Shown: positions 1-5,637, counted from the stretch's first letter. The stretch: DNA of 5,637 nucleotides from Pedosphaera sp. (GCA_009695395.1 SIBB01000250.1:1-5637), one strand, 5' to 3'. Notes: a model not told the origin generated them from the letters alone. Numbers and translations are program-made.

Positions 1-38
1 GCTACCCCACCGATTGCGATCGTTTTCTTGTTTTTCAT
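1..38 (-). CDS. 5' end of a gene cut by the window edge; probable exported or membrane protein
   Basis: An ATG at 36-38 on the minus strand opens a frame that stays open to the window edge and reads MKNKKTIAIGGV. A Lys-rich start followed by small and hydrophobic residues is how a signal peptide or N-terminal membrane anchor begins. A purine-rich AGAGGA lies about 11 bases upstream of the ATG and could be a ribosome binding site, slightly far from the start. The gene follows the small exported protein at 106-510 on the same strand with a 67-bp gap, so the two could be co-transcribed. Only 12 complete codons are visible, so no function can be given and the call depends on the start codon and context. 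Confidence 0.45.
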   Translation of the reverse strand, partial: MKNKKTIAIGGV

Positions 39-105
39 ATTGTTAGTTATCCTCTGCAAAAAATTTTTCTACTTTCCCTCAAAGTTAATATCCTCCGCGA
101 CACCA

Positions 106-510
106 TCAGTTAGGGCTGGCCTCCTTCGCGTTTCTCTGGGAAGCCGCAGCACCCACAGCCACACCCACAGCCACGGGGAGCGACGCCGCATTAATCCCGC
201 TGGCGTTCAAAGCCGGATACGCAGCAATCAGAGTGGAGGTGAACAATTCCCTCAGGGCAGGCTTGTTCACTGCGACCCACGCTGTGATCTCCTCGGCCAA
301 CCTCTGCCTGTCGCCGGCAGGCGCCGCATTGATTATCAGTTTTGCCTCGTTGATCAGTGCGGCCGCATCGGTGCGGGCGGTGAGATTACCCTTCTGCGTC
401 GTTGTCAAAAGTGGAGCAGGAGCGGCGTGCGCCAACGGGCTCACATGCGCCATTGTTCCAACGATTCCTGCTACGAGCAGGGCCTTGAGGAGACTGTAGC
501 TGTTCTTCAT
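106..510 (-). CDS. Small exported Ala-rich protein of unknown function
   Basis: The 134-residue protein starts MKNSYSLLKALLVAGIVG, with a positive N-terminus and a hydrophobic core to about residue 20. An A-H-A motif at residues 27-29 gives a plausible signal peptidase I site, so the protein should reach the periplasm or outside. The mature part (about 105 residues) is rich in Ala, Leu, Asn and Thr and has no Cys. It looks mostly helical between residues 45 and 95 (for example AALINEAKLIINAAP and DRQRLAEEITAWVAVNKPALRELF). Near the C-terminus is an in-frame duplication, VAVGVAVG (residues 113-120), before a polar tail. I do not recognise the family and see no catalytic motif. The overlapping plus-strand frames have poor composition, while this frame has a clean signal peptide and an AT-rich promoter-like leader. 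Confidence 0.72.
   Translation of the reverse strand: MKNSYSLLKALLVAGIVGTMAHVSPLAHAAPAPLLTTTQKGNLTARTDAAALINEAKLIINAAPAGDRQRLAEEITAWVAVNKPALRELFTSTLIAAYPALNASGINAASLPVAVGVAVGAAASQRNAKEASPN
151..174. repeat. Perfect 12-bp tandem duplication inside the small exported protein gene
   Basis: The 12 bases acccacagccac occur twice in a row (151-162 and 163-174) without mismatch. Read on the minus strand each unit encodes Val-Ala-Val-Gly, giving VAVGVAVG. The unit length is a multiple of three, so the frame is kept. This looks like a recent slippage duplication that could vary in copy number between strains. Confidence 0.85.
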
Positions 511-548
511 ATAGTTTTTTTGAGAACCGTTTTTTTGGGCTCAAAAGA

Positions 549-610
549 ACCTTAGCCAAAAATTCTGAACTGTGACAATGCTTTTTTACAAAAAGTTTCG
601 GGTTTTTTTT
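549..610 (-). promoter_or_regulatory. Putative sigma-70-type promoter with upstream A-tracts for the small exported protein
   Basis: On the minus strand a TTGTCA box (573-578, five of six matches to TTGACA) lies 18 bases upstream of TAAGGT (549-554, a weak three of six match to TATAAT). This would place transcription start near 541 and give a 5' leader of roughly 30 bases. Immediately upstream of the -35 box the DNA is made of A/T runs (582-587, 590-594, 603-610), resembling an UP element or curved DNA. The surrounding 511-635 stretch is strikingly AT-rich in a GC-rich window. The -10 box is poor, so the call rests mainly on position and composition. Confidence 0.33.
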
Positions 611-635
611 AAAGCCTTTTAGCCCCCTCTGACTC

Positions 636-1430
636 TCAATACTTCGCCGTGGCCCCAGTGGGCTTGAGGCTCAAGGCGGCGGTGTTCTCCCGGGCCTTGG
701 CCAGCATCATCCCCAACTCGCTCGCCACCGCGATGAACTGGAAACCCTCGGCCGCGCGGCGCTTGGCGGACTCTACGTCCGGCACATGGATGCCGGAGGC
801 GATGCCGTATTTTTTCGCGGTCTCGCGGACGGCCTTGAGCGCGTCCACGAAGGGTGGGTGGGCGCTGTCGAAGGACGGCTTTTGCCCCATGCTCTTGTGC
901 AAGTCGTTCGGCCCGATGAAGACGCCGTCAATGCCCGGCACGCTGAGAATGCCCTCGAGGTTCTTCACGCCCTCCACGTGCTCAATCATGACGATGAGGA
1001 GGATTTCGTCGTTGGCCTTCTCGTAGTAAGTGGCGGGGTCGGTGTCGAAGTTGGGCGCGTGGAGCTGTCCGCCGACGGAGCGGTTGCCGATGGGATGATA
1101 GCGGGTGTGCTGAACGGCGGCCTCGCACTCGGCGCGGGAGTTGACCATCGGGACGACGACGCCCCACGCGCCGATGTCCAGGACGCGCTTGATGTTTTCG
1201 CCGGTGTTCCACGCGATGCGCACCAGCGGCGCGGCCCCGCCGGCGGTGATGGCCATGAAGCTGTTCGCCATGGTCTCGAAGTTGTAGGCCGAATGCTCCA
1301 TGTCGCAGGTGAGCCAGTCGAAGCCCAAGCCGGACATGAGCCGGGCGGCGGCGGGGTCGGGCAGCGCGAGCCAGGTGCCGAAGCTGACTTCACCGCGTTT
1401 GAGTTTGGCGCGAACGTGATTGGTTTTCAT
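636..1430 (-). CDS. HpcH/HpaI-family class II aldolase
   Basis: Members of this family are cytoplasmic, divalent-metal-dependent aldolases that reversibly cleave 2-oxo-acid aldols to pyruvate (or a similar oxo-acid) plus an aldehyde. The 264-residue length and full TIM-barrel pattern fit. By alignment from memory with E. coli HpcH, the catalytic base is His46 in CDMEHSAYN, the oxo-acid-binding Arg is Arg71 in PLVRIAWN, and the metal ligands are Glu150 in VMIEHVEGV and Asp176 in FIGPNDLHKSMG. Other family segments are FGTWLALPDP near the N-terminus, WGVVVPMVNS and NRSVGG. I prefer the ATG at 1430 (MKTNHVRAKLKRG). A GTG at 1445 would add five residues (MPFAH), and neither start has a clear Shine-Dalgarno. 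It is the last gene of a minus-strand run, 71 bp after the secreted protein (56 bp if GTG is used). The substrate is not determinable; a 2-keto-3-deoxy sugar acid is one possibility. Confidence 0.93.
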   Translation of the reverse strand: MKTNHVRAKLKRGEVSFGTWLALPDPAAARLMSGLGFDWLTCDMEHSAYNFETMANSFMAITAGGAAPLVRIAWNTGENIKRVLDIGAWGVVVPMVNSRAECEAAVQHTRYHPIGNRSVGGQLHAPNFDTDPATYYEKANDEILLIVMIEHVEGVKNLEGILSVPGIDGVFIGPNDLHKSMGQKPSFDSAHPPFVDALKAVRETAKKYGIASGIHVPDVESAKRRAAEGFQFIAVASELGMMLAKARENTAALSLKPTGATAKY

Positions 1431-1501
1431 GTGCGCGAATGGCACGCGAAGGGGCAGGGATTTGCGAGTGGATTATTCCGAGTGGGAAATGTCGCGCCCC
1501 T

Positions 1502-2368
1502 TCACTTCGCCTGCAAACCCCGGAATTTCTCCCGCAGCTGGCTCACCGTGCCGATGGCGAGGAATACCTCGTATTCCAGCTTAAATCCGTTCGTGATGGC
1601 CAGCGTGCGGATGGGCGCGAGGTAGGAACAGCCGCCGCCATCGGGGCCGGCCTTACCAGGGTGGCGGTAGAACGTCATCTCCGTCGTGCCGGGCACGCAG
1701 ACGCCGAGGCCCCAATCGCGAGCGTCCACGTAAGCGGCCCAGTTCTCGGTCAGGCCCTTGTCGTATTCGTTCGGCCAGCCGGGAACGCGCCGCGTGAGCG
1801 CTTCTCCGGTCCACGGCGCGGCGCCCTTGTAGTAAAGGAGGTTCGTCAGCGCGAAGTCCGCAAAGACGGCGGGCAGCTCTTGATGCGCTGGCGGATGATT
1901 CGTCGCGCCGGAGTAGGTCATGCGAAAGCGCAGGTGCGCGACGCGATTGGTCAACGTGAGCCACTCCTCCATCACCACCTCCGGCAAGTCCACGCCCGTG
2001 GCCCAATGCTTCGGCTGTGTCTTGGCATAGAGCGTGGTCGCGGTGTTCGTGAAGGCCAGCGTGCGCGCCGGCTCGCCGCGCCAGCCGCCGCCTTGCACGG
2101 GATTCCAACGCCACGGCTTGCCGTTCCAGTCCGAGCCATCCTTCGCGCCGTAGTAGGACTGCTGGATGAACCGTCCCTTGTCGTGATGGTTCAGCAAGTT
2201 CCTTCCCGTCGCGCTCTCGCCGAAGTAGCCGATGCTCGCCCCCGCCGCCCGGTCCACCCCGAGGCGGACCAGACCGTTGTCGAGGTAGAGCCAGTCGGCG
2301 GCGGAGACCAACTGCACTCCGAGGACGAAAATGCCCGCGGTTAGGAAGAAGCGTAGCCAGCGGGACAT
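1502..2368 (-). CDS. Secreted protein of unknown function, possibly beta-sandwich and carbohydrate-related
   Basis: The 288-residue protein starts MSRWLRFFLTAGIFVLGVQL, a clear signal peptide with likely cleavage after V-S-A (residues 21-23). The mature chain is rich in Trp, Tyr, Gly, Asn and Thr with alternating beta-type stretches, such as WLYLDNGLVRLGVD (26-39), VMEEWLTLTNRVAHLRFRMTY (132-152) and FKLEYEVFLAIG (262-273). An early strand describing the start of a beta domain, the phrase GRFIQQSYYG (65-74) and many aromatic residues recall galactose-mutarotase-like or polysaccharide-active folds. That is an impression of fold, not a family match, and no catalytic residues can be assigned. 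One Cys pair (Cys224, Cys247) could form a disulfide. The gene starts only 14 bp after the dehydrogenase stop codon, so the two are almost certainly co-transcribed. There is no good Shine-Dalgarno, but the signal peptide fixes the start. Confidence 0.85.
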   Translation of the reverse strand: MSRWLRFFLTAGIFVLGVQLVSAADWLYLDNGLVRLGVDRAAGASIGYFGESATGRNLLNHHDKGRFIQQSYYGAKDGSDWNGKPWRWNPVQGGGWRGEPARTLAFTNTATTLYAKTQPKHWATGVDLPEVVMEEWLTLTNRVAHLRFRMTYSGATNHPPAHQELPAVFADFALTNLLYYKGAAPWTGEALTRRVPGWPNEYDKGLTENWAAYVDARDWGLGVCVPGTTEMTFYRHPGKAGPDGGGCSYLAPIRTLAITNGFKLEYEVFLAIGTVSQLREKFRGLQAK

Positions 2369-2382
2369 GTGCCGACGGGTGT

Positions 2383-3384
2383 TTAACCAACCTTTGCCCG
2401 CAACGCCGCCGACTGGAAGACGTCACCATTCACCACATGCATCGGCTTCTTACCGTGCATCAAGTCCACGATGGCCTGCGCCGCGGCGAGGCTCACGCGC
2501 TCGCCGGTCTCGCGGCCGTTGAAGGCCTGATGCGGCGTGAGCAGCACGTTCGGGCAGCGGCGCAGCGGATGATCGTTGGGCAACGGCTCGGTGGTGAAGG
2601 CGTCCACGGCGGCCCCGGCGATGGTCTTCTGCTCGAGCGCGCGGACCAGCGCGGCCTCGTCCACCAGCGCGCCACGCGCGGTGTTGATGAGGTAGCTGTT
2701 GGGCTTCATTTGCTTGAACTGCGCCTCGCCGATGAGGCCGCGGTTCTGCGGCGTGAGCGCGCAGTTGAGAGAGACGAAATCGCTCTGCCCCAGCAGCTCG
2801 TCGAGGGAAACGAACTTCACCCCGAGCGCCTCGGCGTGCGGGTTCGGCGCGATGTCGTGGCCGAGGATTTTCATGTTGAAACCCGACGCGCGCTTCGCCA
2901 CGGCCTGCCCGATGCGCCCGCAGCCGATGATGCCGAGCGTCTTGTTCGACACGTCGTGGCCCCACGCGACGGACCAGCGATTGTCGCGCATGACGACGTG
3001 GCCCTCGTGGACGCGGCGCGCGAGCGCGAAGAGCAGCGCCCAAGTGTAATCCGCCACCGCGCCGTCGAGCATGCCCGGCGTGAACGCGACCACGATGCCC
3101 AGCCGCGTGGCGGTGGGGATGTCAATGGAGTCGTAACCCACGCCCCAGCGGGAGATGCACTTGAGCCGCGCGGCATTCGCGTGTTCGAGAACGGCGGGGG
3201 TGTATTTGTCCGCGCTGGCGAGTGTCGCGTCGCAGCTGGCCATATAGGCTTGCACATCGTCGGCACTGAGCGGGCCGAACTTGGGCGCGAGAATGACTTC
3301 GCAGCCGGCATCGCGCAGGAGTTGGTAGGCGGGTTGGCCGACTTCTTCAGCAGCCCGGGCGGTGATGAGAACTTTCCACGACAT
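2383..3384 (-). CDS. D-2-hydroxyacid dehydrogenase (phosphoglycerate dehydrogenase-like), NAD(P)-dependent
   Basis: This cytoplasmic oxidoreductase family reduces 2-oxo acids to D-2-hydroxy acids or runs the reverse. The 333 residues match the usual short-form length, without the C-terminal ACT domain of long SerA proteins. The order is an N-terminal substrate domain including SRWGVGYDSID (78-88), a Rossmann domain with G154-x-G156-x-x-G159 in LGIIGCGRIGQ, then the catalytic set. That set is Arg237 in NTARGALVDE, Glu266 in DAFTTEPLP and His285 in TPHQAF. Asp177 after the second strand (ILGHD) suggests preference for NAD over NADP. Many annotators would call it phosphoglycerate dehydrogenase, but the family covers glyoxylate, hydroxypyruvate and other substrates, so I leave that open. 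It leads a run with the secreted protein and the aldolase, pointing to oxo-acid or sugar-acid metabolism rather than serine synthesis. Confidence 0.95.
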   Translation of the reverse strand: MSWKVLITARAAEEVGQPAYQLLRDAGCEVILAPKFGPLSADDVQAYMASCDATLASADKYTPAVLEHANAARLKCISRWGVGYDSIDIPTATRLGIVVAFTPGMLDGAVADYTWALLFALARRVHEGHVVMRDNRWSVAWGHDVSNKTLGIIGCGRIGQAVAKRASGFNMKILGHDIAPNPHAEALGVKFVSLDELLGQSDFVSLNCALTPQNRGLIGEAQFKQMKPNSYLINTARGALVDEAALVRALEQKTIAGAAVDAFTTEPLPNDHPLRRCPNVLLTPHQAFNGRETGERVSLAAAQAIVDLMHGKKPMHVVNGDVFQSAALRAKVG

Positions 3385-3501
3385 AGCGAACTGAGTGTGG
3401 CGAGGTCGGTGACGGCGTGCAAGCGCGGCCCTTCCCCTCTTCCTCGTAATCCTGCTCCTCGGGTCGCGTCAGGAGGCATCTCACTTACTTACAACCGCCG
3501 C

Positions 3502-4371
3502 TTAGAAGAGCTTTGCAAGTTCTGGCGGCAGGGGTGATTCAAACTGGAGATCCTTGCCCGTGATCGGGTGGCGGAATTTCAGCAACCACGCGTGCAGGCC
3601 AAGCCGCTTGGAGGGGTCCGTGCGAGCAGAGTATTTCTCGTCGCCGATGATGGGGCAGCCAATCTCCGCAAGCTGCACGCGGATCTGGTGACGGCGCCCC
3701 GTGCCGAGCCGCAGCTCCACCAACGCCATGCGCGCGTTGCGCTTGAGCACTTCGTAATGGGTGATGGCATGGCGGGTAAGGTTGCTGGCCGGCACAGAAT
3801 ACACCTTGTGGGGCGAAGCCTCATCCAGATCGGATTCGAGCACTCCGCTATCCGCCTTAGGTCCGCCTTCGACGATGGCAAGATAGCGTTTCTCACCCTG
3901 ATCCCAGTTCGCTTGCAGCAGCTCTTTCACCTCGCCTGTGCGCGCGAAGACCATCAGCCCAGAGGTCTCGCGATCCAGCCGATGAACGATGAAGATGCGG
4001 GCACGGCTGCGTTCATTACCACCCCGCACGTAGTCGGTGAGGAAGGCGTAGGCGGTCTTTTCGCGCTCGGCTTCGCTGGACATTGACAGCAGGTTTTTCG
4101 GCTTGTCGATGACGATGAGATGCTCGTCCTCAAAGTGAATCTTCATCGCCGCCGGCAGGCGATTACATGTGCGCAGGTTCTTTTCAGAGCGCATGGAAAC
4201 CACATCGCCGGGTCGCAGCGGATGATCGAACTGCGTGGTCGCCCCGCCATTGACCAGGATGGCCTCAAACTTGAGGCTGTGGCGCACCTTGTTCTTTTTA
4301 ACCTCCGGCAGGCTGGCAAAAAGAAAGGCGAGCAGTTCCGTCGGCTGCTGGACCGTGAGGGGTCGAAACAT
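3502..4371 (-). CDS. RluA-family RNA pseudouridine synthase
   Basis: Enzymes of this family convert specific uridines in rRNA or tRNA to pseudouridine. The 289-residue protein has an S4-like RNA-binding N-terminus (about residues 12-60, ending in LRPGDVVSM), then the catalytic domain starting at IHFEDEHLIVIDKP (78-91). The family signature HRLDRETSGL is at 130-139 with catalytic Asp133. Later family segments are KRYLAIVEG (161-169), GRRHQIRVQLAEIGCPIIGD (225-244) and LGLHAWLLKFRHP (257-269). Length and domain order are complete. The target uridine cannot be told from sequence, so I give no rluA/B/C/D symbol. The TAA stop lies 117 bp upstream of the dehydrogenase start on the same strand. They may share a transcript, but the gap is large enough for a separate promoter. 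The ATG at 4369-4371 lacks a clear Shine-Dalgarno. Confidence 0.96.
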   Translation of the reverse strand: MFRPLTVQQPTELLAFLFASLPEVKKNKVRHSLKFEAILVNGGATTQFDHPLRPGDVVSMRSEKNLRTCNRLPAAMKIHFEDEHLIVIDKPKNLLSMSSEAEREKTAYAFLTDYVRGGNERSRARIFIVHRLDRETSGLMVFARTGEVKELLQANWDQGEKRYLAIVEGGPKADSGVLESDLDEASPHKVYSVPASNLTRHAITHYEVLKRNARMALVELRLGTGRRHQIRVQLAEIGCPIIGDEKYSARTDPSKRLGLHAWLLKFRHPITGKDLQFESPLPPELAKLF

Positions 4372-4873
4372 GGAGAGTGAAAAGCGGCGCTGGTTTACTT
4401 CATCGTCTGCGCACAGTCTCGAGCTTCTGTCGGAAAGCCAAGTTCAGCGTGTGCGCCAGTTCAACTTCCACTCGCCCGGTTATCACTCGCCGCTCTATTG
4501 TCTTGAACATCATCCGCAGCACCAGCCAGTTCAGCCACCGCATTCGGATTTTCTTGATGGCAGCAGATAAACCGGACCTCAAACAACGAGGCCGGGGGTG
4601 TTGAACTTGTTGAAACTAGCCAGACAGACTCCGAGCATCAACGCCTGCGCGGACACGAACTGGACGTGCTCTCGGACAGCAAAGGCCAGATCTCGGCGGG
4701 CAAGGCGACGGCGAAACTGCCGAGCTTGGAGTAGGCTCCCTCTCCATTCCTCGGACCGTCTTCGACTCCGGCGTTCGGGCTGAAGTGGCAGCGACAGAGA
4801 GGCGTCTATCCTGTGCAACCAGCATTGAACTGGCTGTTGAGCCCGACGGCGAACGCAACTGAACCCTTCCACC
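4372..4873. other. 502-bp region without a convincing gene between divergent genes
   Basis: This stretch separates the pseudouridine synthase (minus) from the small membrane protein (plus), so it should hold both promoters, though I cannot point to clear -35/-10 boxes. Several frames are open for 60-110 codons, but none has a good start or a recognisable product. The two most protein-like are on the minus strand at 4582-4400 (TTG start, basic and Trp-containing: IKKIRMRWLNWLVLRMM) and on the plus strand at about 4556-4735 (no start codon, acidic, containing GGVELVETSQTDSEHQR). Short inverted repeats are present: 4455-4464 against 4825-4834 (10 bp) and 4523-4533 against 4826-4836 (11 bp). A decayed gene or transposon fragment would fit, as would an unannotated RNA, but nothing here proves either. 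Confidence 0.4.
4572..4595. other. Hairpin-forming inverted repeat (4+4 bp stem, one bulge)
   Basis: Ccgg-a-cctc (4572-4580) pairs with gaggccgg (4588-4595) around the 7-base loop aaacaac, leaving one bulged A. It is a stable, GC-rich hairpin inside the gene-poor gap. On the minus strand it is followed by GTTTATCT rather than a proper U-tract, and on the plus strand by GGGTG, so it does not qualify as a standard intrinsic terminator. It could be an end of a short repeat element or part of an RNA. Confidence 0.5.
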
Positions 4874-5266
4874 ATGAGTGTTAAAACAGCCGGCTATCTC
4901 ATCCTCTACGGCGCCTTCCTGATCGTGTGCGGGGCCCTGGGGTATGGGTCCAACCCGGAGAAGGCCAAGACCGCGTTGATGTCGGGCGGCACTTTCGGTG
5001 CGCTCTCAATCTTGTGGGGCGTGCTGGGGGCACGGGGCCTTGGTTGGAGTTTGGTGGCGGCACAAGTGACCACCGGGCTGCTCACTCTGGTGTTTGCTTG
5101 GCGGGCCAGCGACGGTTGGAAGGCGGTCGTCGCCGGCAACTCGGACAAGCTCTTCGCCGCGAGTTTGATCACGGCGATGCTCGTGGGTTCGGTGGTGATG
5201 CTGGTGCTGCTTCAGATCGGCCGTGAGACTCCGGGCGACAAACCGCCGAGTGACCCACCGGCCTGA
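4874..5266 (+). CDS. Small integral membrane protein, TMEM14/UPF0136-like
   Basis: The 130-residue protein has four predicted hydrophobic segments, about residues 6-24, 36-54, 57-76 and 93-115, and a short polar Pro-rich tail (GDKPPSDPPA). It begins MSVKTAGYLILYGAFLIVCG. The first three segments are Gly-rich, and the pattern Y-x(3)-G...GY...A..SGG..G-x-L is reminiscent of the TMEM14 family (UPF0136), whose bacterial members are usually a little shorter (about 100-115 residues) and of unknown function. This is recognition by pattern, not by a search. The start is chosen because it gives a complete first membrane segment; no Shine-Dalgarno precedes it. It is the only complete plus-strand gene here and its stop is 53 bp from the stop of the convergent ruvB. 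Confidence 0.82.
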   Translation: MSVKTAGYLILYGAFLIVCGALGYGSNPEKAKTALMSGGTFGALSILWGVLGARGLGWSLVAAQVTTGLLTLVFAWRASDGWKAVVAGNSDKLFAASLITAMLVGSVVMLVLLQIGRETPGDKPPSDPPA

Positions 5267-5319
5267 ATCTATTTCGGCGTTCGGGATACCCCCCCTCCTG
5301 ACCTCGGCAGAGACGCGAC

Positions 5320-5637
5320 TCAAAGCAAACTCGCCTGCCGACCAGTGTTCGGTTTCAGCCCCAGTTTCTTGTAGCTCAACTCCGTCGCCACGCGACCTTG
5401 CGGCGTGCGCTGGAGGTAGCCTTCCATGATGAGGTAAGGCTCATAGACTTCTTCGATGGTGTCCGGTTCCTCGCCCACGGCGACGGCGAGGGAACTCACG
5501 CCCACCGGCCCGCCGCCGAACTTCACGATGACCGCTTCGAGGATGCGCTTGTCCATTTCGTCGAGGCCGTTCTGGTCGATCTCCAGCATGGCGAGGGCCT
5601 TGTCCGCGACGACTTCGGTGATGCGGCCGTCGTGGCG
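5320..5637 (-). CDS. ruvB: RuvB, Holliday junction branch-migration helicase (C-terminal part)
   Basis: RuvB is the hexameric AAA+ motor that, with RuvA, moves Holliday junctions during recombination and repair. Only the last 105 codons are in the window; the frame is open to the right edge, so the ATP-binding Walker motifs lie outside. What is visible is the C-terminal winged-helix DNA-binding domain: ITEVVADKALAMLEIDQNGL, then GLDEMDKRILEAVIVKFGGG, PVGVSSLAVAVGEEPDTIEE and YEPYLIMEGYLQRTPQGRVA, all close to textbook RuvB. The C-terminus carries a short extra tail (KPNTGRQASLL) after the usual end near LGL. The internal ATG at 5589 is not the start. The gene ends at a TGA (5320-5322), convergent with the membrane protein; no clear terminator hairpin is visible between them. 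Confidence 0.97.
   Translation of the reverse strand, partial: RHDGRITEVVADKALAMLEIDQNGLDEMDKRILEAVIVKFGGGPVGVSSLAVAVGEEPDTIEEVYEPYLIMEGYLQRTPQGRVATELSYKKLGLKPNTGRQASLL

Noticed and set aside
28..555. Plus-strand 175-codon frame overlapping the small exported protein
   Set aside because: It runs antisense through the signal-peptide gene, has Arg/Ser/His-rich low-quality composition, and no recognisable domain.
581..595. CTTTTT-TAC-AAAAAG hairpin as a terminator for the aldolase
   Set aside because: The stem is only A/T pairs, with no GC-rich portion and no following U-tract in the right orientation, so it is too weak to call.
786..1625. Long plus-strand frame opposite the aldolase
   Set aside because: It is an antisense shadow typical of GC-rich DNA. 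The opposite strand encodes a complete aldolase with all catalytic residues.
1439..2344. 301-codon plus-strand frame opposite the secreted protein
   Set aside because: Arg/Val/Gly/Ala-rich shadow composition; the minus strand has a signal peptide, a tight operon gap and balanced amino acid use.
2437..3537. 366-codon plus-strand frame, the longest in the window
   Set aside because: It mirrors the D-2-hydroxyacid dehydrogenase, whose Rossmann and catalytic motifs are unmistakable on the minus strand.
4572..4595. The bulged hairpin as an intrinsic terminator
   Set aside because: Neither side carries a run of T residues, and no supported gene ends just upstream of it on either strand.
5267..5319. 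Possible bidirectional terminator between the membrane protein and ruvB
   Set aside because: The convergent gap contains a C-run (ccccccc) but no stable stem-loop with a U-tract on either strand.

Overview
The window comes from a GC-rich bacterial chromosome and reads as ordinary core and metabolic gene content. The best guess for the source is Verrucomicrobiota (Pedosphaera/Limisphaera-like). That rests on weak signals: high GC, almost no recognisable Shine-Dalgarno sequences ahead of well-supported genes, and a secreted beta-rich protein set among sugar-acid-type enzymes. No rRNA, tRNA, CRISPR array or intact mobile element is visible.

Layout. Positions 1-38 (minus) hold only the first codons of a gene that runs off the left edge. 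At 106-510 (minus) lies a small exported Ala-rich protein of unknown function. It is preceded by an AT-rich leader (about 511-635) with a plausible promoter and A-tracts. From 3384 down to 636 (minus) is a likely three-gene operon: a D-2-hydroxyacid dehydrogenase, a secreted protein of unknown function 14 bp downstream, and an HpcH/HpaI-type class II aldolase. An RluA-family pseudouridine synthase (4371-3502, minus) lies 117 bp upstream of this group. A 502-bp stretch without a convincing gene (4372-4873) follows, containing short inverted repeats and one good hairpin. Position 4874-5266 (plus) encodes a small four-helix membrane protein resembling the TMEM14/UPF0136 family. It converges on the 3' end of ruvB (5637-5320, minus), which enters from the right edge.

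How the genes may work together. The aldolase family makes or cleaves 2-oxo-acid aldols, and the dehydrogenase family interconverts 2-oxo and 2-hydroxy acids. Next to a secreted, possibly carbohydrate-related protein, they suggest a small catabolic unit for a sugar acid or similar oxo-acid. The substrate cannot be read from the sequence. The pseudouridine synthase (RNA modification) and RuvB (recombination) are housekeeping genes. I did not find strong evidence for a previously undescribed system. The items most worth checking are the three-gene operon with its unassigned secreted protein, the pair of small exported proteins at the left edge, and the gene-poor 502-bp gap.
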